Shown here piece by piece: positions 5,611 to 5,837 of a stretch of DNA of 5,837 nucleotides. Both the position numbers and the translations under genes were made by a program. The notes below the pieces were generated by a model. That model did not search any database and was not told the origin of the DNA. It saw only the letters and a program-made list of their open reading frames with translations. Source of the DNA: JBHIDQ01 sp046760155 (GTDB lineage: Bacteria > Chloroflexota > Dehalococcoidia > Dehalococcoidales > RBG-16-60-22); NCBI GenBank assembly GCA_046760155.1, contig JBHIDQ010000092.1, forward strand, positions 1 to 5,837. The letters run 5' to 3'. Each line of letters starts with the position of its first letter. Within the stretch, counting starts at the first letter, position 1.

Positions 5611-5730
5611 ATCCCCCCTGACCCCCTTCCCTTGGGTATTGATGAAGGGAAGGGGCAAATTTTCTAAGAGGGGCTTTAATCTCCTCTTCCTTTCCCTCCC
5701 CCTTTGCAAAAGGGGGACTGAGGGGGATTT
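5611..5730. repeat. Palindromic G/C-rich intergenic element (MITE- or REP-like)
   Basis: About 120 non-coding bases built from nested palindromes. The left end reads ATCCCCCCTGACCCCCTT, and the reverse complement of the right end reads ATCCCCCTCAGTCCCCCTTT, so the ends are imperfect inverted repeats. Inside are three hairpins: an 11-base stem (5623-5633 with 5645-5655), a 6-base stem AAGAGG/CCTCTT (5666-5671 with 5683-5688), and an 8-base stem CCCCCTTT/AAAGGGGG (5698-5705 with 5709-5716). This organisation resembles small non-autonomous elements or REP-type repeats found many times in some environmental genomes. Only one copy is in the window, so dispersal is inference. Confidence 0.6.
5623..5663 (+). 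terminator. Possible hairpin terminator of the seven-gene operon
   Basis: A perfect 11-base stem (CCCCTTCCCTT at 5623-5633, AAGGGAAGGGG at 5645-5655) encloses an 11-base loop and is followed 4 bases later by TTTT (5660-5663). It starts 38 bases after the transglutaminase-like stop codon. The loop is long and the T-run short and displaced, so it is a weak candidate; it is also part of the repeat element. Confidence 0.35.
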
Positions 5731-5757
5731 CAAAACCTTCCCCTCCTTCTGGGAAAA

Positions 5758-5837
5758 CCCTAAATCCTAATATCTAAATCCGAAACAAATTCTAATTACC
5801 AAAATTCAAACAACGCCAATATTTTGTATTTAGTATT
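5758..5837. repeat. AT-rich tract of short degenerate direct repeats
   Basis: CTAAATCC occurs at 5760-5767 and again at 5774-5781, a 14-base spacing. The tract ends in a 7-base tandem pattern TATTTTG, TATTTAG, TATT (5820-5837). Base composition differs sharply from the neighbouring operon. Such TAAATCC / ATTTAG word repeats are common between genes in several environmental phyla. No reading frame or promoter of note is present, and the tract runs off the window. Confidence 0.5.

Noticed and set aside
5611..5730. CRISPR array
   Set aside because: The repeats are inverted and nested, not direct repeats with regular unique spacers, and no cas gene is present.

Overview
This window looks like a piece of an environmental bacterial chromosome. 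A member of the Chloroflexota (Dehalococcoidia-like) is my best guess. The guess rests on the general look of the proteins, the mix of short genes, and the G/C-rich palindromic repeats followed by AT-rich short-word repeats at the right end. No rRNA, tRNA or other decisive taxonomic marker is present, so the assignment is tentative.

Left part (1 to about 1200): visibly AT-rich and read on the minus strand. A promoter at 915-944 drives two small genes, a DUF5678-like protein followed by a retropepsin-like aspartic protease. Upstream of them lies the C-terminal stub of an IS1-family transposase, which has lost its N-terminal part and catalytic core. This part reads as an accessory segment with mobile-element debris.

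Right part (1201 to 5584): higher in G+C and read entirely on the plus strand. A near-consensus sigma-70 promoter (TAGACA, 17 bases, TATAAT) at 1201-1229 precedes seven genes separated by only 4 to 17 bases, so they are probably one operon. In order they are a XerC/XerD tyrosine recombinase, a small basic single-pass membrane protein, protein-L-isoaspartate O-methyltransferase, an FMN nitroreductase, a SpoIIM-family membrane protein, a DUF350-like membrane protein made of two similar halves, and a secreted, membrane-anchored transglutaminase-like protein. The first four are housekeeping, repair or redox functions. The last three form a tight membrane and extracytoplasmic module whose joint function is not known to me.

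Right end (5585 to 5837): no gene. It holds a compact element of nested G/C-rich palindromes with imperfect terminal inverted repeats (about 5611-5730), followed by an AT-rich tract of short direct repeats. The first hairpin could also terminate the operon.

Points most worth a second look are the SpoIIM/DUF350/transglutaminase trio, the DUF5678-retropepsin pair, the operon promoter whose -35 box abuts the transposase remnant, and the palindromic repeat element.
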